Below, one piece after another: positions 20,702 to 28,295 of a stretch of DNA of 64,000 nucleotides (its first letter is position 1; each line of letters starts with the position of its first letter). The position numbers were made by a program, and so were the translations under genes. Location: assembly GCF_025195125.1 (NCBI RefSeq), contig NZ_JAMGSL010000005.1:434001-498000 (forward strand), in the 5' to 3' direction. The notes beneath the pieces are model-generated. The model searched no databases and had not been told where the DNA came from. It was given only the letters and a program-made list of their open reading frames with translations. The stretch is from Streptomyces sp. Je 1-79. Its GTDB lineage: Bacteria; Actinomycetota; Actinomycetes; Streptomycetales; Streptomycetaceae.

Positions 20702-21531
20702 CGCGTACCGTCCTCGCGGAGCTGTGTCAGTTCGCGGCGCACTTCCTCGGCGAGGCGGAAGCCCATGTGCCGCCGCCATTCGGGCAGTCCGTGGATGTCG
20801 TCGAACCAGTCGTCGGCGCCGACGGCGGCCTCGATCGCCCGCCGGAGCTCGTCCTTCCCCGGCGGCAGCGGGAACCAGAGCCGGAACGGGCGTACGGTGG
20901 CCGCGCTGATCGTCACGGCCAGCGAACCGTCCACGGGGTCGTACGCCCCGATGACCAGGGCGCCCGAGCGGCCGAGCCCGTACAGCGAAGCCTGCCGGAA
21001 GGCCGTACGGCAGCCGAGCGCCCGGGCGGGCAGGGTGACCGAGCGCAGCAACTCGCCCTCACCGAGGCCCTTGCGGCCCGCACCGGTGACGAAGTCGACG
21101 ACCTTCACGCTCCGGAGGGTCCCCGCCTGGGACTGGAGCAGACAGGCCCCGTCGAGCGCGGCGGTCAGCGAGATCATCGGCCCGGCGGGCAGCCCGTTGC
21201 ACAGGTTCCCGCCGACGGTCGCCATGTTCCAGATCTTGAACGAGGCCAGGAAGGCGCGGCAGCACTGCTCGAACAACGGCGCCGCCGCGGCGCCGAACGT
21301 CCGCCCGTAACGGGAGAGCTGGGCGATGGTGCACGTCGCCGCGACCTCCAGCGAGCCGTCCTCGTCGAGCCTGAGCGGCTCCCACCCCATGCGGCTGAGA
21401 TCCACCAGACGGCGCAGGTGCGGCTGGGGCTCGGAGAAGAGGTACGTACCCCCGCCCAGCCATGCGTCACCCGGCCGCCAAGGCTCGCGGAGCCGCGCGT
21501 CACGCACGTCCGTCACCGTGTTCAGATCCAT
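20698..21531 (-). CDS. Xanthine dehydrogenase-like enzyme, FAD-binding subunit
   Basis: A 277-residue FAD-binding subunit of the CoxM/XdhB type. The N-terminal GDAWLGGGTYLFSEP is the FAD pyrophosphate-binding segment and MATVGGNLCNGLPAG near residue 105 contacts the flavin. It passes electrons from the iron-sulfur clusters to NAD or another acceptor. It is the first gene of the two-gene operon and is preceded by GGGGAGAC. The 230-base gap upstream is shared with the divergent pucR-like gene. Confidence 0.92.
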   Translation of the reverse strand: MDLNTVTDVRDARLREPWRPGDAWLGGGTYLFSEPQPHLRRLVDLSRMGWEPLRLDEDGSLEVAATCTIAQLSRYGRTFGAAAAPLFEQCCRAFLASFKIWNMATVGGNLCNGLPAGPMISLTAALDGACLLQSQAGTLRSVKVVDFVTGAGRKGLGEGELLRSVTLPARALGCRTAFRQASLYGLGRSGALVIGAYDPVDGSLAVTISAATVRPFRLWFPLPPGKDELRRAIEAAVGADDWFDDIHGLPEWRRHMGFRLAEEVRRELTQLREDGTR

Positions 21532-21661
21532 GTCTCCCCACGCCCCTCGGCCACTGCTTCCACGCCAGTGAAGCCCTCCGCGAGGCCGAAAACGACTGGT
21601 TCACCACACGGAAAACCTCCAGGCCCGCTCCCCGGACGCTGGATGATCAACCAAGAGCCAT

Positions 21662-21689
21662 TTTGCTACGGAGATCTGGCATCTACGAT
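21662..21689 (+). promoter_or_regulatory. Probable promoter of the PucR-type regulator
   Basis: TTTGCT (21662-21667) and TACGAT (21684-21689) are 16 bases apart. This stretch is unusually AT-rich for the window. The gene starts at 21761 after AAGGAG. Two GATGTGGG direct repeats (near 21688 and 21721) lie around the predicted transcription start. Confidence 0.4.
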
Positions 21690-21760
21690 GTGGGAACTCG
21701 CACTCGCCTCGTGAATGTGAGATGTGGGGTCACTCCCGCAGCCGCGCAAGGAGTCACCGC

Positions 21761-23284
21761 ATGCACGTCGACCATCTCCTCCAACTGGACGACCTCGACC
21801 TCAGCCTCGTCTGGGGCGACGCGTCGTTGCTCGGCCGGGAGATCAGCGGGGTGACGGCCACCGACCTGGAGGACCCGACGCGATTCCTCCAGCCCGGCGA
21901 GATCGTCCTCAGTGGACTCGTGTGGTGGTCCCCGGACGACAGCCCGGCCCGGACCGAACGTTTCGTCTCCGCCCTGCGGGCCGGCGGCGCCGCCGCGCTC
22001 CTGGCCGGCGAGGAGACGCACGGCACCGTCCCCGACGAACTCGTCGCCGCCTGCCGCGCACACGGAATCGCCCTGATCGCCGTGCCCGCGCACACCAGCT
22101 TCCGCGCCATCACCGAAGCCGTGTACCTCCGCCAGTGGGGTGACCTCAACCGCCGTCCCTCCCACCTCTACGCGCTGCCGGAGAACGTACGGGGCGAACT
22201 CGGCCGGCTGTCCGAGCGGGGCGTCCCCGCGGCCGAACTCCTGGACCGGGCCTTCGCCCACCTCGGTTCGCCCCCCTGCTACCTCCTGACCAGCAGCGGA
22301 CGCACCGTGGCCCGCACCACCTCGGCGCCCCCGATCCCCGCCCGGCGGGCCGCGGAGAGCCTGCACGGGACACCCGGCACGACGCTGCGCATCGACGCCG
22401 ACGGCACCGCCTTCGACGCCTGGCACCTCCACCTGCCCGGCGCGGTCGAGGCCCCGCCCCGCGCGCTCCACGAGATCGCCGAGGTCATCGCCCAGCACCG
22501 TCGCCACCACGACCGGCGACAGGCCACGCGACGGCAGGCCGACGAGGAACTCATCGGCCTCATCGGTGCCTTCGGCCCGGAGGCGAACGACCTGGGGAAC
22601 GTCCTGCGTGCGTGCGGACTGCCCGACGCGGGACCGTACGCGGTCGTCGTCGCGACCACGGAAGGGGACGACGAGCGCCCCGGGTGCCGCGACGCCCTCG
22701 CGGAGGCGCTGAGCCATCTGCGCCCAGGCTCCTTCGCCGTCGGGGAGCGCCCGGACGGCGAGGCGATCGCGGTCGTGGGCGTCGAGGGCCGTGACGACAT
22801 CCAGGCGCGCCTCGGGGAGGTGTGGCCGCTGATCCACGCCTGCCGTCCGGACGCCGTCGTGCACTGCGGGGTGAGTGCCCCCGTGACGGAGACGGCGGGT
22901 CTCGCGGCGGCCGTCACCCAGGCCCGGTACGCCCGGGCGGCGGCACGGGTCGCGGCGCCGCGAGGATCCCGGGTGATGGCCGTGGACGACCTCTTCGACC
23001 TGGAGACCCTGCTGGCGGGTGTGCCGGGAGACGTGAAGGAGGTGTACAGCACCAGGGTCCTGGGCCCGCTGCTGCTGGACGAGCGGCCCGCGAACGCCGT
23101 GCTTCTGGAGACCCTCGAAGTGTTCCTCGCGCACGACGGTTCCTGGGCAAGGACCGCCAAGGCCCTGCATCTCCACGTGAACACGGTGCACTACCGCATC
23201 GAGCGCATCGAGACCCTGACGGGGCGTGACCTGTCCCGCCTCGACCACAAGCTGGACCTGCGCGCGGCTCTGCTCTGCCGTTGA
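21761..23284 (+). CDS. PucR-family transcriptional regulator
   Basis: A 507-residue regulator. The N-terminal 125 residues (LQLDDLDLSLVWG; TATDLEDPTRFLQPGEIVLSG) match the PucR ligand domain, a central GGDEF-related region spans about 290-400, and the C-terminal PucR/CdaR HTH lies at about 445-500 (VFLAHDGSWARTAKALHLHV-type). Family members sense purine metabolites and control purine breakdown. The gene diverges from the xanthine-dehydrogenase-like operon, which is its likely target. The ATG at 21761 has AAGGAG seven bases upstream; the open frame further upstream has no such site. Confidence 0.88.
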   Translation: MHVDHLLQLDDLDLSLVWGDASLLGREISGVTATDLEDPTRFLQPGEIVLSGLVWWSPDDSPARTERFVSALRAGGAAALLAGEETHGTVPDELVAACRAHGIALIAVPAHTSFRAITEAVYLRQWGDLNRRPSHLYALPENVRGELGRLSERGVPAAELLDRAFAHLGSPPCYLLTSSGRTVARTTSAPPIPARRAAESLHGTPGTTLRIDADGTAFDAWHLHLPGAVEAPPRALHEIAEVIAQHRRHHDRRQATRRQADEELIGLIGAFGPEANDLGNVLRACGLPDAGPYAVVVATTEGDDERPGCRDALAEALSHLRPGSFAVGERPDGEAIAVVGVEGRDDIQARLGEVWPLIHACRPDAVVHCGVSAPVTETAGLAAAVTQARYARAAARVAAPRGSRVMAVDDLFDLETLLAGVPGDVKEVYSTRVLGPLLLDERPANAVLLETLEVFLAHDGSWARTAKALHLHVNTVHYRIERIETLTGRDLSRLDHKLDLRAALLCR

Positions 23285-23298
23285 GGGACGGCCGCCCG

Positions 23299-23697
23299 TC
23301 AGCGTAGGTCGATATGGACGTTCGTCGACTTCACCCGTGCGGTCACGGTGACTCCGACCGAGAGGTCGAGTTCCTCGACGGACTCCCGGGTCACCAGGGA
23401 GACGAGCCGGTGCGGGCCCGACTGGATCTCGACCTGAGCGGCGACGTCGTCGACGCGGACGGCGGTCACGATCCCGACGAACGAGTTGCGCACGGAGGTC
23501 GGCAGATCGTCCTCCGGCACGGCGTACATACCCGAGCCGCGCTCCTTGGCGAAGGCCGCGAGGCCGACCCCGTCGATGACCCGGTTTCCCGAACCGTCAC
23601 GGTCCATGCGCAGCCGACCGCTGTCGGCCCAGCGACGGACGGTCTCCGAACTCACTCCGAGCAGCCCGGCGGCCTGCCCAATGCTGTACGACGGCAC
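23299..23697 (-). CDS. HTH-TOBE molybdate-sensor-like protein, copy 2
   Basis: A 132-residue paralogue of the protein at 16745-17140, with the same order: HTH (YSIGQAAGLLGVSSETVRRW) then TOBE/Mop domain (RNSFVGIVTAVRVDDVAAQVEIQ; RVKSTNVHI). The middle linker is different and longer (MYAVPEDDLPTS). It starts with GTG, has no ribosome site, and TAGAGT ends six bases before the start, so it too is probably leaderless. It lies tail to tail with the pucR-like gene (14-base gap), close to the xanthine-dehydrogenase-like molybdoenzyme. It may sense molybdate. Confidence 0.85.
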   Translation of the reverse strand: MPSYSIGQAAGLLGVSSETVRRWADSGRLRMDRDGSGNRVIDGVGLAAFAKERGSGMYAVPEDDLPTSVRNSFVGIVTAVRVDDVAAQVEIQSGPHRLVSLVTRESVEELDLSVGVTVTARVKSTNVHIDLR

Positions 23698-23703
23698 CCC
23701 CGC

Positions 23704-23709
23704 ACTCTA
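23704..23709 (-). promoter_or_regulatory. -10 element of HTH-TOBE copy 2 (leaderless)
   Basis: TAGAGT on the minus strand ends six bases before the GTG at 23697. No convincing -35 was found. Confidence 0.4.
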
Positions 23710-23784
23710 GGCCACCCGCCGCGGCCGCCCGTTCCGGCCGGGCCGTTCGCCTCCGCGCGTTCCGGCCGGCGCCGGCGGGGCCGG

Positions 23785-24159
23785 TCAGCCGCCGTCGGAC
23801 CCGGCCTCCATCGACCGCATGGCCTCCGCGGCGCGCTTCTCCATCTCCTCCGGCGCGACGTCCTCCACATGCGTGGCGACGTTCCAGCGGTGGCCGAAGG
23901 GGTCCTCGAACTGACCGCTGCGGTCGCCGTAGAACTCGTTCTTGACCGGCGACAGCTCCTTCGCGCCGCGGGAGAGGGCCGCGGCGAAGACCGCGTCCAC
24001 GTCCTCCACGTACAGGTGCAGGGTGATGGGCGTGCCGCCGACGGACTTCGGCGAGCGGAATCCGATGCCCGGGTGCTCGTCCGCGATCATGATCATCGAG
24101 TTTCCCAGAGCCAGTTCGGCGTGGCCGATCTTGCCGCCGGGCACGGGCTTGACGCTCAC
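23785..24159 (-). CDS. PhnB-like VOC protein with a missing N-terminal half-module
   Basis: A 124-residue glyoxalase/bleomycin-resistance-fold (VOC) protein of the PhnB-like group. Family members usually run from VKPxPxG through about 35-40 residues (first beta-alpha-beta module, ending in a PxGKIGHAEL stretch). Here VSVKPVPG is joined directly to GKIGHAELALGNSMIMIADE, so that module is absent while the rest (GGTPITLHLYVEDVDAVF; FYGDRSGQFEDPFGHRW) is intact. The upstream DNA does not contain the missing part in any frame I could see. The GTG at 24159 follows AAAGGTGG. It may still fold as a domain-swapped dimer, or may be decaying. Confidence 0.75.
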   Translation of the reverse strand: MSVKPVPGGKIGHAELALGNSMIMIADEHPGIGFRSPKSVGGTPITLHLYVEDVDAVFAAALSRGAKELSPVKNEFYGDRSGQFEDPFGHRWNVATHVEDVAPEEMEKRAAEAMRSMEAGSDGG

Positions 24160-24379
24160 GGGACGTCCACCTTTCCGGAGGGGGACGGCCACTGCCGACC
24201 GTCGCCTGCGACCACAGATATCCCGAACCGCCGGGGTCCCCGCCCGCGCCGCGCGGCTGCCCGCCACCGGATACCCCGAAGGGCCGCCCCGGGCCCCCGC
24301 CCCGGGCAGGCAGGGCCGCTCACCAGGCCGGCCGTAAGGGATCACTTCTTCCCCCCGCCTTCCTCGCCCAGGAATTCCC

Positions 24380-24408
24380 TTGTCCGCCCGATGATCACGA
24401 GTTAGTGT
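24380..24408 (+). promoter_or_regulatory. Housekeeping-type promoter for the 24443 gene
   Basis: TTGTCC (24380-24385), 17 bases, TAGTGT (24403-24408) is a good sigma-70-type pair, about 35 bases before the predicted start. Confidence 0.55.
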
Positions 24409-24442
24409 GCCCCGGCCCGGCGCACGCCGGGGGAGACCGCGG

Positions 24443-25183
24443 GTGGGGGACATGGCGGAGGACGTCGACGCGCTGCCGAAGGGCGCGGGCATGTGGGGGC
24501 AGGTCGTGGCGGGCCTGTTGGTGGTGCCGGCCCTGGGATTCGGCCTGTGGGCCATGGGCGAGGCCGTCGGGGACACGGGTGGCGGTCCGCCGCGGCCGGC
24601 CGCGTGCGGGGACGGGGAGACCGGCGGGACGCCGGGGAAGACCCGTGAGACGCGGGGGCGGCTCTCCGGGGACGAGCTGTGCAAGGCGCTGAACCGCCCC
24701 GATCTCGCCCGGCTCCTGGGCACGCCGGAGGAGATGGCGACGTCCGCCGACGGGAGCGACGGTTCCCTCAAACTGGCCGGCGCCGCAAGGGACATCGCCA
24801 CTCCCACGTCCGAGGTGCGGTTCGCGACCTACACCGTGACGCTGTCGGCGCTCTACGACGGAGCCCCGGTGGCCGGATACACCCCGTTCACGGGGCACAG
24901 CGCCGAGGAGCGAAAGGTCCTGGGCCGCCCGGCCGTCCTGTACTCGGACCAGACCATCAGCATCCGCTTCCGTCTCGACGGCAGCGACGCCGAGACCGGG
25001 CCCGGCGTTCCCGCCCGCTCCGTCATCGTGGCCCGGGACGCGCGGGACAGCGGCGGGTCGTACGAGGTGACCCTGTGGCGCGGGGACGGCGCGGTGCCGG
25101 ACGACGCGGTGCTGCTCCGTGTGGCCGAGGCGGTCCTGCCGACGCTCCCGGGGTGGACCCCCGGAAGCGCCGTCCGGCCGTGA
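24443..25183 (+). CDS. Membrane-anchored protein of unknown function (resembles DUF6215)
   Basis: A 246-residue protein with one N-terminal membrane segment (about residues 18-36, VVAGLLVVPALGFGLWAMG), a Gly/Pro-rich linker, and a soluble domain from about 75 (LSGDELCKALNRPDLARLLG; EVRFATYTVTLSALYDG; SIRFRLDGSDAETG). It resembles the Streptomyces DUF6215 group; function unknown. The GTG at 24443 has GGGGAG seven bases upstream; an ATG at 24452 is the alternative. It stands alone, convergent with a GNAT gene. Confidence 0.65.
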   Translation: MGDMAEDVDALPKGAGMWGQVVAGLLVVPALGFGLWAMGEAVGDTGGGPPRPAACGDGETGGTPGKTRETRGRLSGDELCKALNRPDLARLLGTPEEMATSADGSDGSLKLAGAARDIATPTSEVRFATYTVTLSALYDGAPVAGYTPFTGHSAEERKVLGRPAVLYSDQTISIRFRLDGSDAETGPGVPARSVIVARDARDSGGSYEVTLWRGDGAVPDDAVLLRVAEAVLPTLPGWTPGSAVRP

Positions 25184-25193
25184 CCGTCTCCCG

Positions 25194-25808
25194 TCAGGCG
25201 GCCGGATGGCGCGGTTCGCGCCACATCGCCCACAGCACGGGCCCGTTCCCGGGAAGCGTCAGCTCCTCGCGCACGGTGAAGCCGAAGTGCTGGTAGAAGG
25301 GCAGGTTGTCCGGCTTGGAGGACTCCAGGTAGGCGGGCATGCCCGCCGCGTCGGCCTTGGCGAGACCCGAGCGCAGCAGTGCGGCGCCGTGCCCCTGGCC
25401 CTGGGCCGCCGGGTCGGCGCCTATCAGTGCCAGGTACCAGTGCGGCTCCTGGGGCGTGTGCTGCGCGGCGGCCTCGACGGCGGCCCCGAACACGGGTGCC
25501 CGGTCGCCGAGGATGTCCTGGAGCTCCTGGATCGTCTCCGCGTCGGGCACGGCCTTGGCCTGTGCCTCCGGCGGCACCCAGAAGGCGGCCGCCGCCGCGG
25601 TGCGCTCGCACACCGCGTGGTGGACGTACTGCCGGGTGAAGAGGGTGGTGAAGTAGCGACCGAGAGCCGCCGCGCGCGAGGAGCCGTCGGGAAAGAACCA
25701 ACGCATCATCGGGTCGTCGTCGAAGGCGCGGGTCAACGCGTCTCCGATCAGCGGAGCGTCGTCGACCGTCGCCGTTCGTGGGGTGTTCGTCATCGACATA
25801 CGGGTCAT
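25194..25808 (-). CDS. GNAT-family N-acetyltransferase
   Basis: A 204-residue acetyltransferase. The acetyl-CoA-binding segment is WYLALIGADPAAQGQGHGAALLRSGL (about residues 125-150), with the Q-G-x-G-x-A core, and the C-terminal LPFYQHFGFTVREE is the usual second conserved block. It transfers acetyl from acetyl-CoA to an unknown amine. Three in-frame ATGs (25808, 25799, 25793) are possible starts; none has a strong ribosome site. It is convergent with the membrane protein at 24443-25183. Confidence 0.85.
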   Translation of the reverse strand: MTRMSMTNTPRTATVDDAPLIGDALTRAFDDDPMMRWFFPDGSSRAAALGRYFTTLFTRQYVHHAVCERTAAAAAFWVPPEAQAKAVPDAETIQELQDILGDRAPVFGAAVEAAAQHTPQEPHWYLALIGADPAAQGQGHGAALLRSGLAKADAAGMPAYLESSKPDNLPFYQHFGFTVREELTLPGNGPVLWAMWREPRHPAA

Positions 25809-25923
25809 TCTGCGCCCCGATGATCTTGGACTCGGCGGCGGGGCCCCCTATGGCCGGATCTCTACGGTCGAATCCCTTACGGCCGGATCCGCCGGGCGGG
25901 CCGGGCCGGTCCCGCCGGTCCCG

Positions 25924-26460
25924 TCACTCCGGCTCCGCCGCCGGCTCGTCCGAGGAGAGGATCGAGGTCTCCAGCTTCCTCAGGAGGCGGGCGAGCTGCC
26001 GGCGCTCGGCGGGAGACACGCCGTCGAGCATGCGGCGCTCGTTGTCGAGGTGTTCGGCGAAGACCGTGTCCACGGTCGCCAGGCCCAGCTCGGTGAGGCG
26101 GGAGTAGACGACCCTCCGGTCGTCGGCGTCCCGCTCGCGCACGATCAGCCCGTCCTTCTCCAGCCGGTCGATCCGCAGGGTCACCCCCGCCGAGGAGACG
26201 AGGCCGGAGTCGGCGAGCTGTCCGGCCGTCAGGCGGTACGGCTCGCCGGCGCGCCGCAGCGCGGTCAGCACGTCGAAGCCCGCCACGGACAGGCCGTGGA
26301 GCTCGATCGACGCGGTGATCCGGGTGTTGTAGCGCAGGAAGGTGCGGTGCAGCCGGGCGAGCACGTCCAGGGGGCTGGTGTCCAGCTCGGGACGCTCACG
26401 GGCCCAGTCCTCCATCACCTTCGCCACGGCGTCGCGGTTCGCCGGCTTCGATGCAGCCAT
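25924..26460 (-). CDS. MarR-family regulator, probable controller of the transporter and catabolic operon
   Basis: A 178-residue winged-helix regulator: dimerisation helices at both ends, HTH and wing at about 60-115 (LTAGQLADSGLVSSAGVTLRIDRLEKDGLI; RDADDRRVVYSRLTELG). MarR proteins usually repress and are released by an aromatic ligand. The ATG at 26460 is chosen because GAGGGG lies six bases upstream; ATG 26466 would be too close to it. It is downstream of, and in line with, the MFS gene, and the 12-bp palindromes at 28071-28112 and 28218-28244 are its likely operators. Confidence 0.85.
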   Translation of the reverse strand: MAASKPANRDAVAKVMEDWARERPELDTSPLDVLARLHRTFLRYNTRITASIELHGLSVAGFDVLTALRRAGEPYRLTAGQLADSGLVSSAGVTLRIDRLEKDGLIVRERDADDRRVVYSRLTELGLATVDTVFAEHLDNERRMLDGVSPAERRQLARLLRKLETSILSSDEPAAEPE

Positions 26461-26550
26461 GTCCATCCCCTCGTACGGCCGCGGCCGGCACCCCTCCGGC
26501 ATCTCACAGCACTGAGAATCTTACCGCTGAGGCACTCGGGCCCGGGTGCG

Positions 26551-26630
26551 GCGGACGTGACCCCGGGGCGGCGGATGCCACCCCGCGCCGGCGGACGTGA
26601 CCCCGGGGCGGCGGATGCCACCCCGGGGTC
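26551..26630 (-). terminator. Tandem 40-bp repeat with terminator-like stem between MFS and MarR genes
   Basis: A 35-base sequence starting GCGGACGTGACCCCGGGG is repeated exactly at 26551-26585 and 26591-26625 (40-base period). In the second copy GACCCCGGGG (26599-26608) and CCCCGGGGTC (26621-26630) make a perfect 10-base stem with a 12-base loop, 22 bases after the MFS stop. It may end or attenuate transcription before the MarR gene. Confidence 0.55.
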
Positions 26631-26652
26631 GACGGACGCGGGGTGTCCGCCG

Positions 26653-28017
26653 TCAGCGGTTGAGCTCCTCCAGCGTCCTGCCCTTGGTCTCGATCGCGAA
26701 CCAGGCGATCACGGCGCCCACCAGGGCCATGACGGCGAGCTGTGCGAAGACCAGCGACAGGCTGCCGCCCGCGCCGATGATCGTGCCCACGACGACCGGC
26801 CCGAGGATGACGCCGAGGCGGTTCCACAGGCCGCCGAACGCCGCCCCCTTGGCGCGGTTGGCCGTGGGGTAGAGCTCGGGGGAGTAGAGGTAGAGACCCG
26901 CGTTGATCGCGTACAGGAAGAAGGTCGTGCACGAGGCGAAGACGGCGACCTGGCCGCCCGAGCTCGCGCCCGCCAGGGCCAGCACGCCCAGCGAGAGGGC
27001 GCCCCCGACGAGGGCCGCCATGAGCGCGGGCCGGCGCCCGATGCGGTCGATCAGCAGGGCGACGACGAACGTGCCGAGCAGGCCCGTGACATTGCTGAGC
27101 AGGGTGTAGACGAGGGCCGTGGTCAGGTCCAGGCCGAACTGCCTGGTGTAGAGCGACGGCAGCCAGGTGGAGATGCCGTGGTTGACGTAGTACGCGACGA
27201 ACCACAGCCCGGAGAGCACGGCAGTACGGCGCAGGTAGCGGCCCCGGAAGAGGTCGCTCAGCCGGCCCTTCGCGAGGTCCTCGGGGACTCCGGCGGCCGG
27301 TGACGGCAGCGGTTCGGCCGTGGTGCGGGCGACCTCCGCCTCGATCCGGGCGATGGCCGCCTCGGCCTCCTGGGTGCGCCCGCGGGCCAGGAGCCAGCGC
27401 GGGGACTCCTCGACGTGGCGGGGGAGTGCGGCTGCGATCAGGACCGGGAGGCCGCCGATGAGGAACATGGCGCGCCAGCCGAGATTGGGGACGACCCAGA
27501 CGGCGACCAGCGTCGCGGCGGCGAGGCCGGCGGGGAAGATCATCTCGTACAGCAGCACGAAGCGCCCGCGCTTGTCGGAACGGGCGATCTCGTTGATGTA
27601 GGTCGCGGCGACGGGGACCACGCCGCCGATGCCGAGACCCTGGACGAACCGGAAGAGCGAGAAGGTCTCGATGGAGCCGGAGAAGGCGACGGCGAGGCTG
27701 GCGAGACCGGTGACGGCGACACCGAGCGCGACCGTACGCACCCGGCCGATCCGGTCGCCCAGCCATCCGGCCGCGAGGGCGCCGAGGAGCATGCCGATCG
27801 AGGCGGCGGTGACGGCGAAGGTGGCCTGCCCGGTGGTCAGGTTCCATTCCTTCGTCAGGACGGGCAGGGCGGAGGCGGCCAACAGCTGGTCGAACGCCTC
27901 GAAGAAGGTGACGGCGCCGATCAGGAATCGCACCTTGACGTGCCAGCGCGAGTGCGGCAGTCGTTCGAGGCGCGCGGCTACGGAGCCGAGGGCTGGCTTG
28001 CCGGCCACAGTCGTCAT
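26653..28017 (-). CDS. MFS transporter, probable aromatic/organic acid uptake
   Basis: A 454-residue, twelve-helix major facilitator. The sugar-porter/aromatic-acid-symporter signatures are present: GWLGDRIGRVRT after helix 2, FVQGLGIGGVVPVAATYINE in helix 4, PRWLLARGRTQEAE in the central loop and DRIGRRP in the second half. A substrate cannot be named, but its divergent position from the ring-cleavage operon and the shared operator units argue that it imports the substrate of that pathway. Confidence 0.88.
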   Translation of the reverse strand: MTTVAGKPALGSVAARLERLPHSRWHVKVRFLIGAVTFFEAFDQLLAASALPVLTKEWNLTTGQATFAVTAASIGMLLGALAAGWLGDRIGRVRTVALGVAVTGLASLAVAFSGSIETFSLFRFVQGLGIGGVVPVAATYINEIARSDKRGRFVLLYEMIFPAGLAAATLVAVWVVPNLGWRAMFLIGGLPVLIAAALPRHVEESPRWLLARGRTQEAEAAIARIEAEVARTTAEPLPSPAAGVPEDLAKGRLSDLFRGRYLRRTAVLSGLWFVAYYVNHGISTWLPSLYTRQFGLDLTTALVYTLLSNVTGLLGTFVVALLIDRIGRRPALMAALVGGALSLGVLALAGASSGGQVAVFASCTTFFLYAINAGLYLYSPELYPTANRAKGAAFGGLWNRLGVILGPVVVGTIIGAGGSLSLVFAQLAVMALVGAVIAWFAIETKGRTLEELNR

Positions 28018-28070
28018 GGAGGGGGTCCTTCCGCGAACAGAGGAGTTGCGGAGACAGTAGGTTCAGCTAT

Positions 28071-28112
28071 CTAAGCGGTCAATGGTTAAGGGCTTAGTAA
28101 TCTTGGGCTTAG
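28071..28112. promoter_or_regulatory. Operator array 1 (three 12-bp units, 15-bp period), MFS side
   Basis: CTAAGCGGTCAA (28071-28082), TTAAGGGCTTAG (28086-28097) and TCTTGGGCTTAG (28101-28112) are degenerate copies of the palindrome TTAAGSGCTTAG with 3-base gaps. They lie 54-95 bases before the MFS start, in a stretch much richer in A+T than its surroundings. The probable ligand is the MarR protein. Confidence 0.7.
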
Positions 28113-28217
28113 CGATCTCGAACCCGCCGGCTCGACGCCCATCCTTGGGGTTGCCGCACCCCGTGCTCAAGCACTGCCGGGCAACGATTTCGAACCAGGG
28201 GTCTTGCGTCGAGATAG

Positions 28218-28244
28218 TTAAGCGCTTAGATTTCAAGCGCTTCG
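28218..28244. promoter_or_regulatory. Operator array 2 (two 12-bp units, 15-bp period), catabolic operon side
   Basis: TTAAGCGCTTAG (28218-28229) and TCAAGCGCTTCG (28233-28244) are near-perfect palindromes, again 15 bases apart, 52-78 bases before the aldehyde dehydrogenase start. Same family of sites as array 1. Confidence 0.7.
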
Positions 28245-28295
28245 AGATGTGAAGTCCGAAGCCCCACCCGTCCCGCCTCGCCAGGAGGTTCGCCC

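Noticed and set aside
17861..21310. Plus-strand open frame of 1149 codons opposite the xanthine-dehydrogenase-like genes
   Set aside because: Composition is shadow-like and the minus strand carries clear iron-sulfur and molybdopterin motifs over the same span.
26551..26630. Attachment site or mobile-element end
   Set aside because: No integrase, transposase or tRNA gene is nearby; a duplicated terminator explains the repeat better.
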